A stretch of DNA of 44,778 nt from assembly GCA_029555205.1 (NCBI GenBank), contig JAKPTB010000011.1, forward strand, positions 1-44,778, in the 5' to 3' direction. Position 1 is the first letter of the stretch, and each line of letters opens with the position of its first letter. The notes under the pieces were generated by a model. It ran no database searches and was not told the DNA's origin. It saw only the letters and a list, made by a program, of their open reading frames with translations. Both the position numbers and the translations under genes were made by a program. Shown here in pieces: positions 7,388 through 15,866 of the stretch. Source of the DNA: Bacillota bacterium. GTDB lineage: Bacteria; Bacillota; Desulfotomaculia; Desulfotomaculales; Pelotomaculaceae.

Positions 7388-8443
7388 ATGGCCCTTGAAG
7401 TCATCGAGGTTTCCTCGCCAGGAGAGATGCGTGTATTTAATATTTTTCCCGGGCTCATCTACCGGGCTCAGCACAGGGCGCCCTGCTTTCCTGTGCTTGA
7501 ATTAAGCCGCCTGCAGGAGGAGGGCCTTTTTGCCAGGGTCCAGGCCCAGCCCTTTCTGGCGGTAAGGGACTCCCGTGCCGTGGGGCGGGTTGCAGCCGCT
7601 GTCCATGCTGCTCTCTGCCGGGATAAAACCGGTTTTTTCGGTTATTTTGAAACAATCAACGATCCCGGGGTTGCTGCAGCCCTATTACACCGGGCCGCGG
7701 ACTGGCTGGGAGAGAGGGGCGTTAAAAAAATGCTCGGCCCAGTGGACCTTAGTCCCCACGAACGCCTGGGTTTACTGGTGGACGGTTTTACAGGCTACCA
7801 CAACCCGGGTATGCCCTACAATCCCCCTTACTACCAGACCCTGCTGGAGCAGTGCGGATTGGCGGCAGAAATTGATTTATTGGCCTACCACCACGATCTG
7901 CGCAGTCCCTGGCCCAAAAAACTGGTCCGGGTGGCGGAACGCTGTGCCGGCAAACCACAGCTAAAATTAAGAAGTTTTAATCCCCTGGATCTCCAGGGCG
8001 AGGGGGAGATCCTCGCCGCCATTCACAACGGTTCCATGGACGTAATCTGGGGTTTCACGGATCTCTCCCCGGCGGAGGGAACGGCTGTCTGGAAAAAATT
8101 AGAGGGTTATTTCGACCCCCGGCTGGCCCTGATCGCTGAAATGAACGGGCAGCCTGCCGGCCTGTGCCTTGCTCTTAGGCCTGCCGGAAAAGGGCCCTTT
8201 GCAAGTTTAGCCGGCCGGCTCAACGCCCGCCTGGCCGTCCTGGCTGTGCTTCCCCGGTATCGCTTGCAGGGGCTGGAAGCGCTTCTGATCCTGGAATGTT
8301 TTCGCAGAGCCCGGAACCTGGGCGTTATTACAATCGAGTTTTCCCTTATAGCAGAAAACAATGTGATGATGAACCGGATTATCAAAAAACTTGGGGCGTT
8401 GAAAAGGAGCAGGGTTTACCGGATTTACAGGACAATGATATAG
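7388..8443 (+). CDS. GNAT-like acyltransferase of the YghO type
   Basis: The 351-residue soluble protein resembles the YghO-like family of GNAT-fold proteins. Supporting motifs are FFGYFETINDPG near residue 80, GPVDLSPHERLGLLVDGF near residue 115, the MPYNPPYYQTLLEQCG stretch, and a C-terminal acetyl-CoA-fold segment where ALLILECFRRARNLG and the ENNVMMNRIIKKLGA segment recall GNAT motifs. A donor and acceptor cannot be assigned; some relatives sit in lipid-synthesis clusters, but no such genes are here. ATG 7388 follows GGGGGTGG. It is flanked by a terminator upstream and an LCP-like gene 92 bases downstream. Confidence 0.65.
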   Translation: MALEVIEVSSPGEMRVFNIFPGLIYRAQHRAPCFPVLELSRLQEEGLFARVQAQPFLAVRDSRAVGRVAAAVHAALCRDKTGFFGYFETINDPGVAAALLHRAADWLGERGVKKMLGPVDLSPHERLGLLVDGFTGYHNPGMPYNPPYYQTLLEQCGLAAEIDLLAYHHDLRSPWPKKLVRVAERCAGKPQLKLRSFNPLDLQGEGEILAAIHNGSMDVIWGFTDLSPAEGTAVWKKLEGYFDPRLALIAEMNGQPAGLCLALRPAGKGPFASLAGRLNARLAVLAVLPRYRLQGLEALLILECFRRARNLGVITIEFSLIAENNVMMNRIIKKLGALKRSRVYRIYRTMI

Positions 8444-8535
8444 CATGAATAAAGGGAGGCTGGCCGGCGGTCCTTCTGGAATAATTATACGGCAGGTGTT
8501 CCATAATACCTGGTAGCATAAAGGGGGGTTGCTTC

Positions 8536-9273
8536 ATGCCGCCAGCCGGTAAACTGCTGAAATATGCAGGAAGATTGGTGATTTTATGTCTTTTAGTCAG
8601 CCTCTGGCCGCTTTCTGCCCCTGCCGGGCCGGACCCCAAAGACAATATTCTCATTTTTTGGACGGATAACGAAAGACTCAAGGCTGTTACGTTGATCAGT
8701 GCCCAGAAATACGGAGAACCGGTGGGCATTGTAGCCATCCCGGTTTTTATCCGCGTCCGCTGCGGCCCCGCTGACAGTGCAGTTGTAACCATTTCCGAGG
8801 CCTACGGCAGGCTGGGCAGACAGGGGTTGACCGCCATTCTGGAGGGACTGTTTCGAATTCCCATCGGTGGTTATCTGGTCATGGATCAGTCCACCCTGGA
8901 AAAGGCCAGCAATATTGTCGGGCCTGTGGTCATGGAAAACAAACTGACCACTATGGTGGATGTTTTCGAGGGCAACTATACCAGCGGTGTAATTGAGCCC
9001 CAAGCGGAAATCAGGCACCTGGCTGCCGCCCTGGTGGAGCCCCGGGTGTTGATCAGGGCTCCGGAGGTGGCCCGGATTATTATTACTGAGGTTAATACCA
9101 ACCTGGGCTTAACAAACATCTGGCGCATCTACAGGGCCATCGAGGAGCGGGGGCCGGGTATTCTTCAGAAAAAGGCCCTGACCGGCAGGGATTACTTCCT
9201 GGGCAACAGCCCCTACCGCGATGTTTCACCTGAGGATTGGGTCAGCGTATTGAGTGATGTGAAGAGGGTATGA
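8536..9273 (+). CDS. Exported LCP-like domain protein, apparently degenerate
   Basis: The 245-residue product starts with a basic segment and a hydrophobic stretch (about residues 10-30) ending in Ala-Gly-Pro, consistent with a signal peptide or membrane anchor. The rest resembles the LytR-CpsA-Psr fold in layout: a VGIVAIPVFIRV strand where active enzymes have the S-x-P-R-D motif, an EAYGRLGRQG segment like the N-x-A-x-x-x-G-G region, and GGYLVMDQSTLEKASNIVG like the 'yv-x-vD ... f-x-x-ivD-x-lGGV' stretch. The Arg/Asp pyrophosphate-binding residues of active LCP ligases are not obvious, so it may be non-catalytic. ATG 8536 follows AAAGGGGGG. It lies just upstream of spoVG. The homology is moderate and based on pattern only. 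Confidence 0.5.
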   Translation: MPPAGKLLKYAGRLVILCLLVSLWPLSAPAGPDPKDNILIFWTDNERLKAVTLISAQKYGEPVGIVAIPVFIRVRCGPADSAVVTISEAYGRLGRQGLTAILEGLFRIPIGGYLVMDQSTLEKASNIVGPVVMENKLTTMVDVFEGNYTSGVIEPQAEIRHLAAALVEPRVLIRAPEVARIIITEVNTNLGLTNIWRIYRAIEERGPGILQKKALTGRDYFLGNSPYRDVSPEDWVSVLSDVKRV

Positions 9274-9350
9274 ACTAAGAGCCAACCCTGCGACGGGTAA
9301 GATCAGAAATTCACCCATCAGGAATTAATTTCTAAAATATTTGGAAATAA

Positions 9351-9377
9351 GAAGGAATTTGCCATCTGATGCAGAAA
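9351..9377 (+). promoter_or_regulatory. Candidate sigma-H promoter of spoVG
   Basis: GAAGGAATT (9351-9359) fits the sigma-H -35 pattern RnAGGAWWW. Eleven bases later GCAGAAA (9371-9377) matches the -10 pattern RnnGAAT except for its last base. Bacillus spoVG is a classic sigma-H gene, which raises the prior, but one mismatch in the -10 keeps this tentative. Confidence 0.45.
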
Positions 9378-9426
9378 CTAACTAATTAATCAAGACGGTA
9401 ACAAGCAGGGGAAGGTGGTGATTTTC

Positions 9427-9681
9427 GTGATAGTTACCGACGTGAGAGTGCGCAAAGTATTGGCTGAGGGGAAAATGAAGGCAATTGTTTCGGTAACCCT
9501 GGATGATTCTTTCGTAATTCACGATGTCAAGGTGGTAGAGGGACAGAACGGTTTATTTGTGGCAATGCCAAGCAGAAAAACACCTGATGGAGAGTTTCGC
9601 GATATTGCGCACCCCATCAATACGTCGGCCAGGGAGTTGATTCAATCGGCAGTCTTACAGGCCTATTCAATGGCCATATAG
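9427..9681 (+). CDS. spoVG: SpoVG regulatory RNA-binding protein
   Basis: SpoVG is a small conserved nucleic-acid-binding regulator involved in sporulation septation and in post-transcriptional control in many Firmicutes. The 84-residue product begins [10 protein letters not shown], contains the hallmark stretch [16 protein letters not shown], and ends with [19 protein letters not shown], all diagnostic. The frame is open from GTG 9415, but AAGGTGG at 9412-9418 is the ribosome binding site for GTG 9427, and starting there matches the usual N-terminus. It precedes glmU and prs as in Bacillus. A sigma-H-like promoter lies upstream and a strong terminator at 9701 isolates it from glmU. Confidence 0.97.
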   Translation: MIVTDVRVRKVLAEGKMKAIVSVTLDDSFVIHDVKVVEGQNGLFVAMPSRKTPDGEFRDIAHPINTSARELIQSAVLQAYSMAI

Positions 9682-9700
9682 ATTAGAATATACATTGATG

Positions 9701-9724
9701 GAGAGCATAAAGCTCTCTTTTTAT
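9701..9724 (+). terminator. Rho-independent terminator of spoVG
   Basis: GAGAGC (9701-9706) and GCTCTC (9712-9717) form a stem around ATAAA, followed by TTTTT at 9718-9722. It lies 20 bases after the spoVG stop codon. Confidence 0.85.
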
Positions 9725-9856
9725 ATCCAGACAAAGGATATTAAAGGTTTATGTTGAATAAGGTAATAACATGAATTCAAACTGTAAAGGATATTTTTTT
9801 AAGGGGAATTTTCGATGCCCAAATTCTTAAATCTTAAATAAAGAGGAGGTCGCCGG

Positions 9857-11224
9857 ATGAAACTGGCGGCGGTAATTCTTGCCGCGGGTAAAGGAACCCG
9901 GATGAAATCAAAGCGCCCCAAGGTGTTGCATACCCTCTGCGGCCGGTCGATGCTGTCCTGGGTCATAAATGCTGTGACTGCTGCCGGTGTGGAGCAAACA
10001 GTGGTTGTGGCGGGATATGGGGCTGAGCAGGTTGCCCGTGAGGTGGAAGGACGGGCCCGGGTTGCCCTGCAGTCTGAACAACTGGGAACGGCCCACGCCT
10101 TGCTCCAGGCCGGGCCGTATTTGAAGGACTTCCAGGGTCAGGTCCTGGTCCTTTGCGGGGATACACCCTTAATTGAAGCTGACACGCTCTCCCTGTTAGT
10201 TCAAAACCACCGGTCCTCCGGCGCCGTTGCAACAGTGCTGACGGCCGAAATGGAGGACCCTTCGGGCTACGGCAGGGTTATACGCAATGAGCGGGGCGGA
10301 GTTTGCAGGATAGTTGAACATAAGGATGCCTCTCCGGAAGAAAAGCAGATCCGGGAGGTGAACACCGGAATCTATTGCTTTGAGATTTCGGGCCTCTTTG
10401 CTGCCCTAGGGCAAATAGCGCCGGTCAATACCCAGGGAGAGTATTATTTGACGGATGTTATTGAAATGTATGTTGGGGAAGGCAGAACGGTCAACGCCAT
10501 GCTCTCGAAGAATTCCGTGGAGTTTACCGGGATTAACGATCGTGTGCAGCTGGCCGAAGTTGAGCAAATCATGCGCCGCAGGGTACTGAGAAATTTAATG
10601 GAGTCAGGGATTACTGTGGTGGACCCGGCCTCAACCTTTGTTGACCACGGGGTTGTGGTGGGGCGGGACACGATTATTCATCCCTTTACCTTCCTCGAAG
10701 GGCGTACGGTCATCGGTGAAGACTGCGTCATCGGCCCGGGTTCGCGCCTGAGCAACGCAACTGTGGGCAATGGTGTAACCATCCAGAATTCCATTGTTCT
10801 GGACAGCCTGATCGGGGATGACTGCAACATCGGGCCTTTTTCCTATCTGCGCCCGGAAACCAGGCTGGAGAAGGGAGTTAAGGTCGGCGACTTTGTGGAA
10901 ATTAAAAAATCCCTGATCGGGAAGGGAAGCAAAGTTCCCCATCTTAGCTACGTGGGGGACGCCACCCTTGGTGAAGGGATCAATATCGGGGCAGGCACAA
11001 TTACCTGTAACTACGATGGTCACAAGAAGTGGCCCACCCGTATCGGCGACGGTGCTTTTATCGGGAGCAACACCAACCTGGTGGCGCCGGTTGAGATTGG
11101 CGCCGGGGCGGTTACCGGAGCCGGCTCAACCATTACCAGGGATGTTCCTGCGGGCGCCCTGGCTGTAGAAAGAGCAGACCAGAAGATTGTACCGGACTGG
11201 TCCCACCGGAAAAAGAAAAAATAA
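9857..11224 (+). CDS. glmU: Bifunctional GlcNAc-1-P uridyltransferase / GlcN-1-P acetyltransferase
   Basis: GlmU makes UDP-GlcNAc for peptidoglycan and other polymers: the C-terminal domain acetylates glucosamine-1-phosphate and the N-terminal domain adds UMP. The 455-residue protein has the N-terminal loop [18 protein letters not shown] (residues 8-25), GDTPLI at about residue 102, and a C-terminal left-handed beta-helix from about residue 250 with repeated hexapeptides. The catalytic segment [11 protein letters not shown] near residue 362 and the acetyl-CoA-site stretch [11 protein letters not shown] near residue 378 are intact. Length is normal. ATG 9857 follows GAGGAGG. Prs follows after 35 bases in the same direction, an arrangement conserved in Firmicutes, so glmU-prs is probably one operon. 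Confidence 0.98.
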   Translation: MKLAAVILAAGKGTRMKSKRPKVLHTLCGRSMLSWVINAVTAAGVEQTVVVAGYGAEQVAREVEGRARVALQSEQLGTAHALLQAGPYLKDFQGQVLVLCGDTPLIEADTLSLLVQNHRSSGAVATVLTAEMEDPSGYGRVIRNERGGVCRIVEHKDASPEEKQIREVNTGIYCFEISGLFAALGQIAPVNTQGEYYLTDVIEMYVGEGRTVNAMLSKNSVEFTGINDRVQLAEVEQIMRRRVLRNLMESGITVVDPASTFVDHGVVVGRDTIIHPFTFLEGRTVIGEDCVIGPGSRLSNATVGNGVTIQNSIVLDSLIGDDCNIGPFSYLRPETRLEKGVKVGDFVEIKKSLIGKGSKVPHLSYVGDATLGEGINIGAGTITCNYDGHKKWPTRIGDGAFIGSNTNLVAPVEIGAGAVTGAGSTITRDVPAGALAVERADQKIVPDWSHRKKKK

Positions 11225-11259
11225 TTTGCGGACAAGAAATTTTGGAGGTAGTCAGGAAA

Positions 11260-12207
11260 ATGTCATCGCGCTATAAAAAATTGAAGATTTTCACAGGTAA
11301 CGCCAACGCCGGGCTGGCTGAGGAAATTGCCCAGTATCTGGGCGTTCCGGTGGGGGATGCCAGGAGTACGCGCTTTTGTGACGGAGAGATTAACATTAAA
11401 ATTAATGAGAGCGTCAGGGGCGCCGATGTCTTTATTATCCAGCCCACCTGCGCTCCCATTAACGAAAACCTGATGGAACTCCTGATCATGATTGACGCTG
11501 TGCGACGTGCGTCCGCCAGGCGCATTACCGCCGTCCTGCCTTATTACGGTTATGCCAGGCAGGACCGGAAAACCAGGGCACGGGATCCAATAACGGCCAA
11601 GCTTGTTGCCAACATCCTTGTGGCAAGCGGCGCCCGGCGCGTTCTCTGTATGGATCTTCATGCCGGACAGATCCAGGGCTTTTTTGATATTCCTGTAGAC
11701 CACCTGCCGGGTGTGCCCATTCTGGCCGAATATATCCTGCAGATCGGGCTGGAAAACGTTGTGGTGGTATCGCCCGACCTGGGCGGGGTCACCCGGGCCA
11801 GGGACCTGGCCGAGCGCATTGGCGCAACCATTGCCGTCATCGACAAACGGCGCCCTGAGCCCAATGTTGCCGAGGTATCCAGCATTATTGGCGGAATTCA
11901 GGGCAAGAACGTAATTATGGTCGACGATATCATCGACACAGCCGGAACCATAACCAAGGGGGCCGAAGCCTTGAAGCAATGGGGGGCCAATGAGATCTAC
12001 GTGGCCTGTACCCATCCCGTCCTGTCCGGTCCGGCCGTCCAGCGTTTGAATGAAGCGCCGATTAAAGAAGTAATCGTAACCAACACCATTCCGGTCCCCC
12101 AGGAGAAAATGATTGACAAGATCAAGATTCTTTCGGTGGCGCCCCTCCTTGGTGAGGCCATCATTCGTATCCACGAGGATCTTTCCGTGAGCAAACTCTT
12201 TGACTAG
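11260..12207 (+). CDS. prs: Ribose-phosphate pyrophosphokinase
   Basis: Prs converts ribose-5-phosphate and ATP to PRPP, the precursor for purines, pyrimidines, histidine, tryptophan and NAD. The 315-residue protein has the ATP-site segment [10 protein letters not shown], the metal-site segment [12 protein letters not shown], and the PRPP-binding loop [13 protein letters not shown], all intact. The frame opens at TTG 11242, but GGAGGT at 11244-11249 is the ribosome binding site for ATG 11260, which yields the standard family length. It is coupled in location to glmU. No terminator is evident immediately downstream, though a 170-base gap precedes the next gene. Confidence 0.98.
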   Translation: MSSRYKKLKIFTGNANAGLAEEIAQYLGVPVGDARSTRFCDGEINIKINESVRGADVFIIQPTCAPINENLMELLIMIDAVRRASARRITAVLPYYGYARQDRKTRARDPITAKLVANILVASGARRVLCMDLHAGQIQGFFDIPVDHLPGVPILAEYILQIGLENVVVVSPDLGGVTRARDLAERIGATIAVIDKRRPEPNVAEVSSIIGGIQGKNVIMVDDIIDTAGTITKGAEALKQWGANEIYVACTHPVLSGPAVQRLNEAPIKEVIVTNTIPVPQEKMIDKIKILSVAPLLGEAIIRIHEDLSVSKLFD

Positions 12208-12377
12208 CAGCTTGTTTCCCTGCCTGTTTGCTTAACCCGGTGCGGCCGTTTTAGGCCTGTTTTGTGGAAACATTGGCCGGTGGTTAAATGGTTTGTCAGG
12301 AACGGTGAAAATAGCCTGGGAAATTTAGTAAAATATGTGTAAAATAGATATTGAAATACTGGCAGCGAGGTGAGTGG

Positions 12378-13130
12378 ATGATCAAACATGCCCATGGTAA
12401 AAAACCGAAATCCATTCTGGCGACGGATCTGGACGGGACCCTGGTGGGAAGCCGCACGGCGGTCTATGACTTTAATCGCCACATGATTAAAAATATGAAT
12501 AATTTTCTGCTGGTGTATATTACGGGCAGAGTTTTTGCGTCTGCCTGGCAATTAATCACCAAAGAAAACCTTCTTTACCCGGACGTACTGATTACGGACA
12601 TGGGAACAGAAATATACATTGCGCCTCATTTTGGTCTTGATCAGGGCTGGGAGCAAAGAATGCGTTCTGCCTGGGACGCCGCAAGGGTACAAAACCTGGT
12701 CCAGGGTCTGGAGGGGCTGCAGGTGAGGGAAATACGGTCGAGGTTCCGGCTTTCCTTGCATATGGACAGGGTGGTCTCGAATAATACTTTGCTGAGGTTG
12801 CATAAGGCTGTTGACCGGGCGGAGCTGCCGGTGAAAATTGTGCCCGTTTCAGCAGGAGCCGTGGATCTAATTCCAGTCTGTGCGGGCAAGGGGCTTGCCC
12901 TCTGTTACGTCCAGGAACGCTGTCAGATTAGTAAGGAGCAAACCTTCGTCTGTGGTGACAGCGGGAAGGATCTGTCCATGTTCATTAAAGGGTTCAAGGG
13001 TATTGTGGTTGGCAATGCCCGTCCGGAGTTAAAAAACGCTCTTAAATTTAAAACCAGGGAAGTCTACTTTTCCAAGTCCTATTATGCCTCAGGAATCCTG
13101 GAAGGCCTTAAAAAATACGGTGCGGTTTAA
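12378..13130 (+). CDS. HAD-superfamily phosphatase, sucrose-phosphatase-like
   Basis: The 250-residue protein is a haloacid-dehalogenase-fold hydrolase of the type IIB/sucrose-phosphate-phosphatase group. Motif I is ATDLDGTLVG with nucleophile Asp17 and acid/base Asp19, motif II is VYITGR, and motif III/IV is CGDSGKDLSMF followed by GIVVGNARPEL, which is characteristic of the sucrose-phosphatase-like branch. The cap domain lies between about residues 85 and 165. Its physiological substrate is probably a sugar phosphate or related metabolite, but sucrose synthesis genes are not nearby. ATG 12378 is chosen over TTG 12351 because GAGGTGA lies just before it. The next gene begins 18 bases after the stop, suggesting an operon. 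Confidence 0.85.
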   Translation: MIKHAHGKKPKSILATDLDGTLVGSRTAVYDFNRHMIKNMNNFLLVYITGRVFASAWQLITKENLLYPDVLITDMGTEIYIAPHFGLDQGWEQRMRSAWDAARVQNLVQGLEGLQVREIRSRFRLSLHMDRVVSNNTLLRLHKAVDRAELPVKIVPVSAGAVDLIPVCAGKGLALCYVQERCQISKEQTFVCGDSGKDLSMFIKGFKGIVVGNARPELKNALKFKTREVYFSKSYYASGILEGLKKYGAV

Positions 13131-13148
13131 TCATTACGGGAGGTAGCA

Positions 13149-13691
13149 ATGCTGGAGACACTTATCTCAAGCCCGGTTTATGGTTACTTTTTTATTTTTT
13201 TTGCCCGGGTTGCCGATGTGTCCCTTGATGTTTTCCGGTTGCTCATGCTTACCCGGGGCTACGCCCTGCCCGCAGCCGCCATTGGCTTTATTGAGGTCTC
13301 AATTTTCGTGGTTGCCCTGGGTACGGTTTTATACGGCGGCTTAACGGACCCGCTCAAGGTCATAGCCTATGCCGGTGGTTTTGCCACCGGTAACCTTGTA
13401 GGTATTTTTATTGAAGAAAAAATGGCCCTGGGATATGTTGTTGTTCATGTATTCCCGGTGAAGCCGCGTTGTGAGGAACTGGCTGCTATACTCCGGGAGC
13501 GCAACTTCGGGGTCACTAAAATCCCCGGTGAGGGCCGTTCAGGGCCCCGGGATGTGCTGATTGTTGCCACCAGGAGGAGATACCTGGGTGAGCTGGTGAA
13601 AATTTTGGATCAAGAGGTGCCGGAGACGTTTTTCAGCGTATCCGACATCCGCTCCATTCACGGCGGGATCTTTCCCCGCCGCAGGCCATGA
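13149..13691 (+). CDS. UPF0316 membrane protein (DUF5698-DUF2179)
   Basis: This 180-residue protein has three or four hydrophobic helices in its first 110 residues (starting YGYFFIFFARVADVSLDVFR, the DUF5698 part) and a soluble C-terminal DUF2179 domain (about residues 100-170, including GVTKIPGEGRSGPRDVLIVA). DUF2179 domains occur at the end of YitT-type membrane proteins and may bind small ligands; the function of the family is unknown. The start is ATG 13149 after GGGAGGT. It probably shares a transcript with the HAD phosphatase immediately upstream, and a strong hairpin terminator follows it. Confidence 0.85.
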   Translation: MLETLISSPVYGYFFIFFARVADVSLDVFRLLMLTRGYALPAAAIGFIEVSIFVVALGTVLYGGLTDPLKVIAYAGGFATGNLVGIFIEEKMALGYVVVHVFPVKPRCEELAAILRERNFGVTKIPGEGRSGPRDVLIVATRRRYLGELVKILDQEVPETFFSVSDIRSIHGGIFPRRRP

Positions 13692-13724
13692 ATCTATTCG
13701 CCATGGGGCTGACTGATTAATTGG

Positions 13725-13762
13725 AAAGAGTGGATCTTAAAAAAGACCACTCTTTATATTTT
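13725..13762 (+). terminator. Rho-independent terminator after UPF0316 gene
   Basis: AAAGAGTGG (13725-13733) pairs with CCACTCTTT (13747-13755), extended inward by TCTT/AAGA, and is followed by a T-rich stretch (TATATTTT). It closes the HAD/UPF0316 transcript. Confidence 0.8.
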
Positions 13763-13793
13763 AAATAAAACAAGGACGGGGGGAGTGTGAGTG

Positions 13794-14561
13794 ATGCCGG
13801 CGGAAGTCCAAACCATTATTGAATATCTAGAACCGGGGCCGGGGCAGTGGCTGGACCTGGAAGAGGGACTGAAGGGTGTTTTGAGGCCTGATCATATCTT
13901 TGTTGCTGCTGCCGGGCCCTGGCTTGCAGTTTGTTCCGGGGTGACCGGGGGCGGTCTGGGCAGAAGGCGTTATTTCCTTAACCGGCAGGTGGACTTAAGC
14001 TACAATGAGGCCCGGCCGGAAGCGGAAATGGCTGCTTATCTGGCAGCGGCTTTCCGGGAATACAGTGCTGCGGGCAGCGGGGACTGGGCGGGGCTGATGA
14101 CCGGGGCCAAAGTCATTGACGCATGCTGGACCCGCCTGACCCTGCGGGACAGCCGCGTGACCGTGATTGTTACGGCCGGCGTCAATAATGCCTGTGCAGC
14201 CGGAATCACGCCCTGCTGCCCCCTGGAAGGCGCCGGCAGCCCGCCGGGGACAATCAATATCATGGCTTTTTTCGCCCACGCCCTGTCTGCCGGGGCTCTG
14301 ATCAACGCAGTCCAGACAGCCACCGAGGCCAAGGCTCAGACCCTGCGTGAAATGCAAATCCTCTGTCCGGTTACCGGTGTCCAGGCAACCGGCACTAACA
14401 CCGACGCCCTGATCATTGCGGCGCCGGACAGGCCGCCCCTTTATCCCTATGCCGGTCCGGGGGCCCTCCCGGGTTACCTGCTGGCCCTGGGAGTGCGCCA
14501 TGCCCTTAAGCGGGCCCTGGAAAGATACCTGGAGTGGAAAAAGAATTCGGCTCAGGGGTAG
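13794..14561 (+). CDS. cbiZ: Adenosylcobinamide amidohydrolase
   Basis: CbiZ hydrolyses adenosylcobinamide (and in some organisms coenzyme B12 analogues) to adenosylcobyric acid, allowing salvage and remodelling of corrinoids with a foreign lower ligand. The 255-residue cytosolic protein has the family-typical segment VTAGVNNACAAG near residue 130, ATGTNTDALIIA near residue 200, and a C-terminal ALGVRHALKRALE stretch. The frame also has GTG 13791 immediately before ATG 13794; GGGGGGAG about 8 bases upstream supports the ATG. It is followed after 67 bases by BtuF-, BtuC- and BtuD-like genes, so it probably acts on imported corrinoids. No cobalamin riboswitch was recognised upstream. Confidence 0.88.
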   Translation: MPAEVQTIIEYLEPGPGQWLDLEEGLKGVLRPDHIFVAAAGPWLAVCSGVTGGGLGRRRYFLNRQVDLSYNEARPEAEMAAYLAAAFREYSAAGSGDWAGLMTGAKVIDACWTRLTLRDSRVTVIVTAGVNNACAAGITPCCPLEGAGSPPGTINIMAFFAHALSAGALINAVQTATEAKAQTLREMQILCPVTGVQATGTNTDALIIAAPDRPPLYPYAGPGALPGYLLALGVRHALKRALERYLEWKKNSAQG

Positions 14562-14628
14562 GAAAAGGCAAGTTTTATGGAGAAACTTCACAATATGTCT
14601 AAACATTGCGAAAAGGAGTGCCGCCAAG

Positions 14629-15591
14629 ATGAAGCGAAAAGAAGGCCGGGTTTTTGCAGGAAAAACAATGGTTGTGTATATTCTCCTGCTGTTCTCCCTT
14701 GCTTTGCTCTCCCAGGGCTGCGGACAGGCTGCCCCTGATGCGGGGGGCGGCAGCGGTTTTCCCCTGACCATAACGGACGACCTGGGCAGGCAGGTAACCG
14801 TCAACCGGGAGCCTGCCCGGATTGTTTCCCTGCTCCCGGCCCAAACAGAAACTCTGTTTGCCCTTGGCCTGGGAGACCGGGTGGTGGGGGTGACCGAGTT
14901 CTGCGACTACCCCCCCGAAGCCAAGGCAAAGCCGAAGGTGGGAGGGTTTTCCACCCCCAACCCGGAATTAGTGGTGGCAGCCCAGCCGGACCTGGTCCTG
15001 GCCGGGGTCATCCAGAAGGACTTCATTCACCAGTTAGATGAAGCAGGGCTGACGGTGGTGGCCCTGGAATCGCCGGACCTGGCCAGCACCCTGGAAAAGA
15101 TACGGCTGGTGGGGCGCCTTACCGGAGCTGTGGAAGCAGCGGAGAACCTGACCGCCAGCATGCAGCAGCGGATTGATCAAGTTGCGGCCCGGGTGGCCGG
15201 ACTCTCCGAAGAAGAAAAGCCCACGGTTTTCTTTGAGATCTGGCCGGATCCCCTGACCACGGGCGGCGCTAAAAGTTTTTTAAACAGCCTCATTGTGGTG
15301 GCCGGCGGCAGGAACATTGCTGGAGATGTGGACCAGGACTGGTTAACCTTCAGCCCCGAGATGGTGCTTGCCAGAAACCCCCAGGTGATTATTTTCTCCC
15401 ACCATGGCGTATCCAACCAGACGGTGGAGCAGCTCAAGGCCCGCAAGGGCTGGGAAAATGTCGCCGCCATCAAGCAGGACCGGGTCGGTTACATCGAGGA
15501 TCAAAACCTGGTGGTCCGGGCTGGTCCCCGGGTTGTGGAGGGGCTGGAACAGATTGCTGGATACCTGCATCCCGACTTGTTTGTTGAATAG
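14629..15591 (+). CDS. btuF: Corrinoid/iron-complex ABC transporter, substrate-binding lipoprotein (BtuF-like)
   Basis: The 320-residue protein is an extracytoplasmic solute-binding lipoprotein of the helical-backbone class used for cobalamin and ferric siderophores. It has a basic N-terminus, a hydrophobic stretch and a lipobox ending at Cys31 (LLSQGC). The binding domain opens with TITDDLGRQVTV and PARIVSLLPAQTETLFALGLGDRVVGVTEFCDYP, the classic BtuF/FecB start. The open frame extends upstream to 14416 inside cbiZ, but AAAAGGAG before ATG 14629 fixes the start. Location beside cbiZ favours a corrinoid ligand, though iron-siderophore binding cannot be excluded. A 275-base gap with duplicated hairpins separates it from the permease gene. 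Confidence 0.88.
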   Translation: MKRKEGRVFAGKTMVVYILLLFSLALLSQGCGQAAPDAGGGSGFPLTITDDLGRQVTVNREPARIVSLLPAQTETLFALGLGDRVVGVTEFCDYPPEAKAKPKVGGFSTPNPELVVAAQPDLVLAGVIQKDFIHQLDEAGLTVVALESPDLASTLEKIRLVGRLTGAVEAAENLTASMQQRIDQVAARVAGLSEEEKPTVFFEIWPDPLTTGGAKSFLNSLIVVAGGRNIAGDVDQDWLTFSPEMVLARNPQVIIFSHHGVSNQTVEQLKARKGWENVAAIKQDRVGYIEDQNLVVRAGPRVVEGLEQIAGYLHPDLFVE

Positions 15592-15696
15592 CCCCGCAGG
15601 AAACCGGGTTAATGACCCTAAGAGGAATAAGTTAGAAGAATAAGAAGTGGTAAAAGGATGAAAAGCGGTGCTGTTCAGCGCCGGGAGTACGCGGGA

Positions 15697-15786
15697 CGGC
15701 AGCGGTGAGGGTCCTGCCAGAGTAAAATAACATCTGGTAATAACTCATTTTCACCCTGTACGGCGGCAGTGAGGGCCCTGCCAGAG
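15697..15786 (+). repeat. Two 26-bp direct repeats, each a GGCAG/CTGCC hairpin
   Basis: Copies at 15697-15722 and 15761-15786 match at 23 of 26 positions. Each contains GGCAG and CTGCC arms able to form a small stem-loop around a GTGAGGG core. They lie in the 275-base gap between the btuF-like and btuC-like genes. The element does not resemble the B12-box of cobalamin riboswitches. It could be a tandem regulatory RNA motif, a protein operator, or a dispersed palindromic repeat. Confidence 0.6.
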
Positions 15787-15866
15787 GCGCCGCTAAAAGC
15801 TGAAATAGGATTGCGCCCCTTGATCCTGCGTGGGCTCTCGTGGAAGCATTAAAGGAGGTCTGCTTT

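Noticed and set aside
10631-11023. Long antisense frames opposite glmU, prs, ispE, mfd and other genes
   Set aside because: They mirror the codon bias of well-identified genes on the other strand and have no motifs of their own.
15592-15866. Cobalamin riboswitch in the btuF-btuC gap
   Set aside because: The conserved B12-box and core were not found; only duplicated small hairpins are present.
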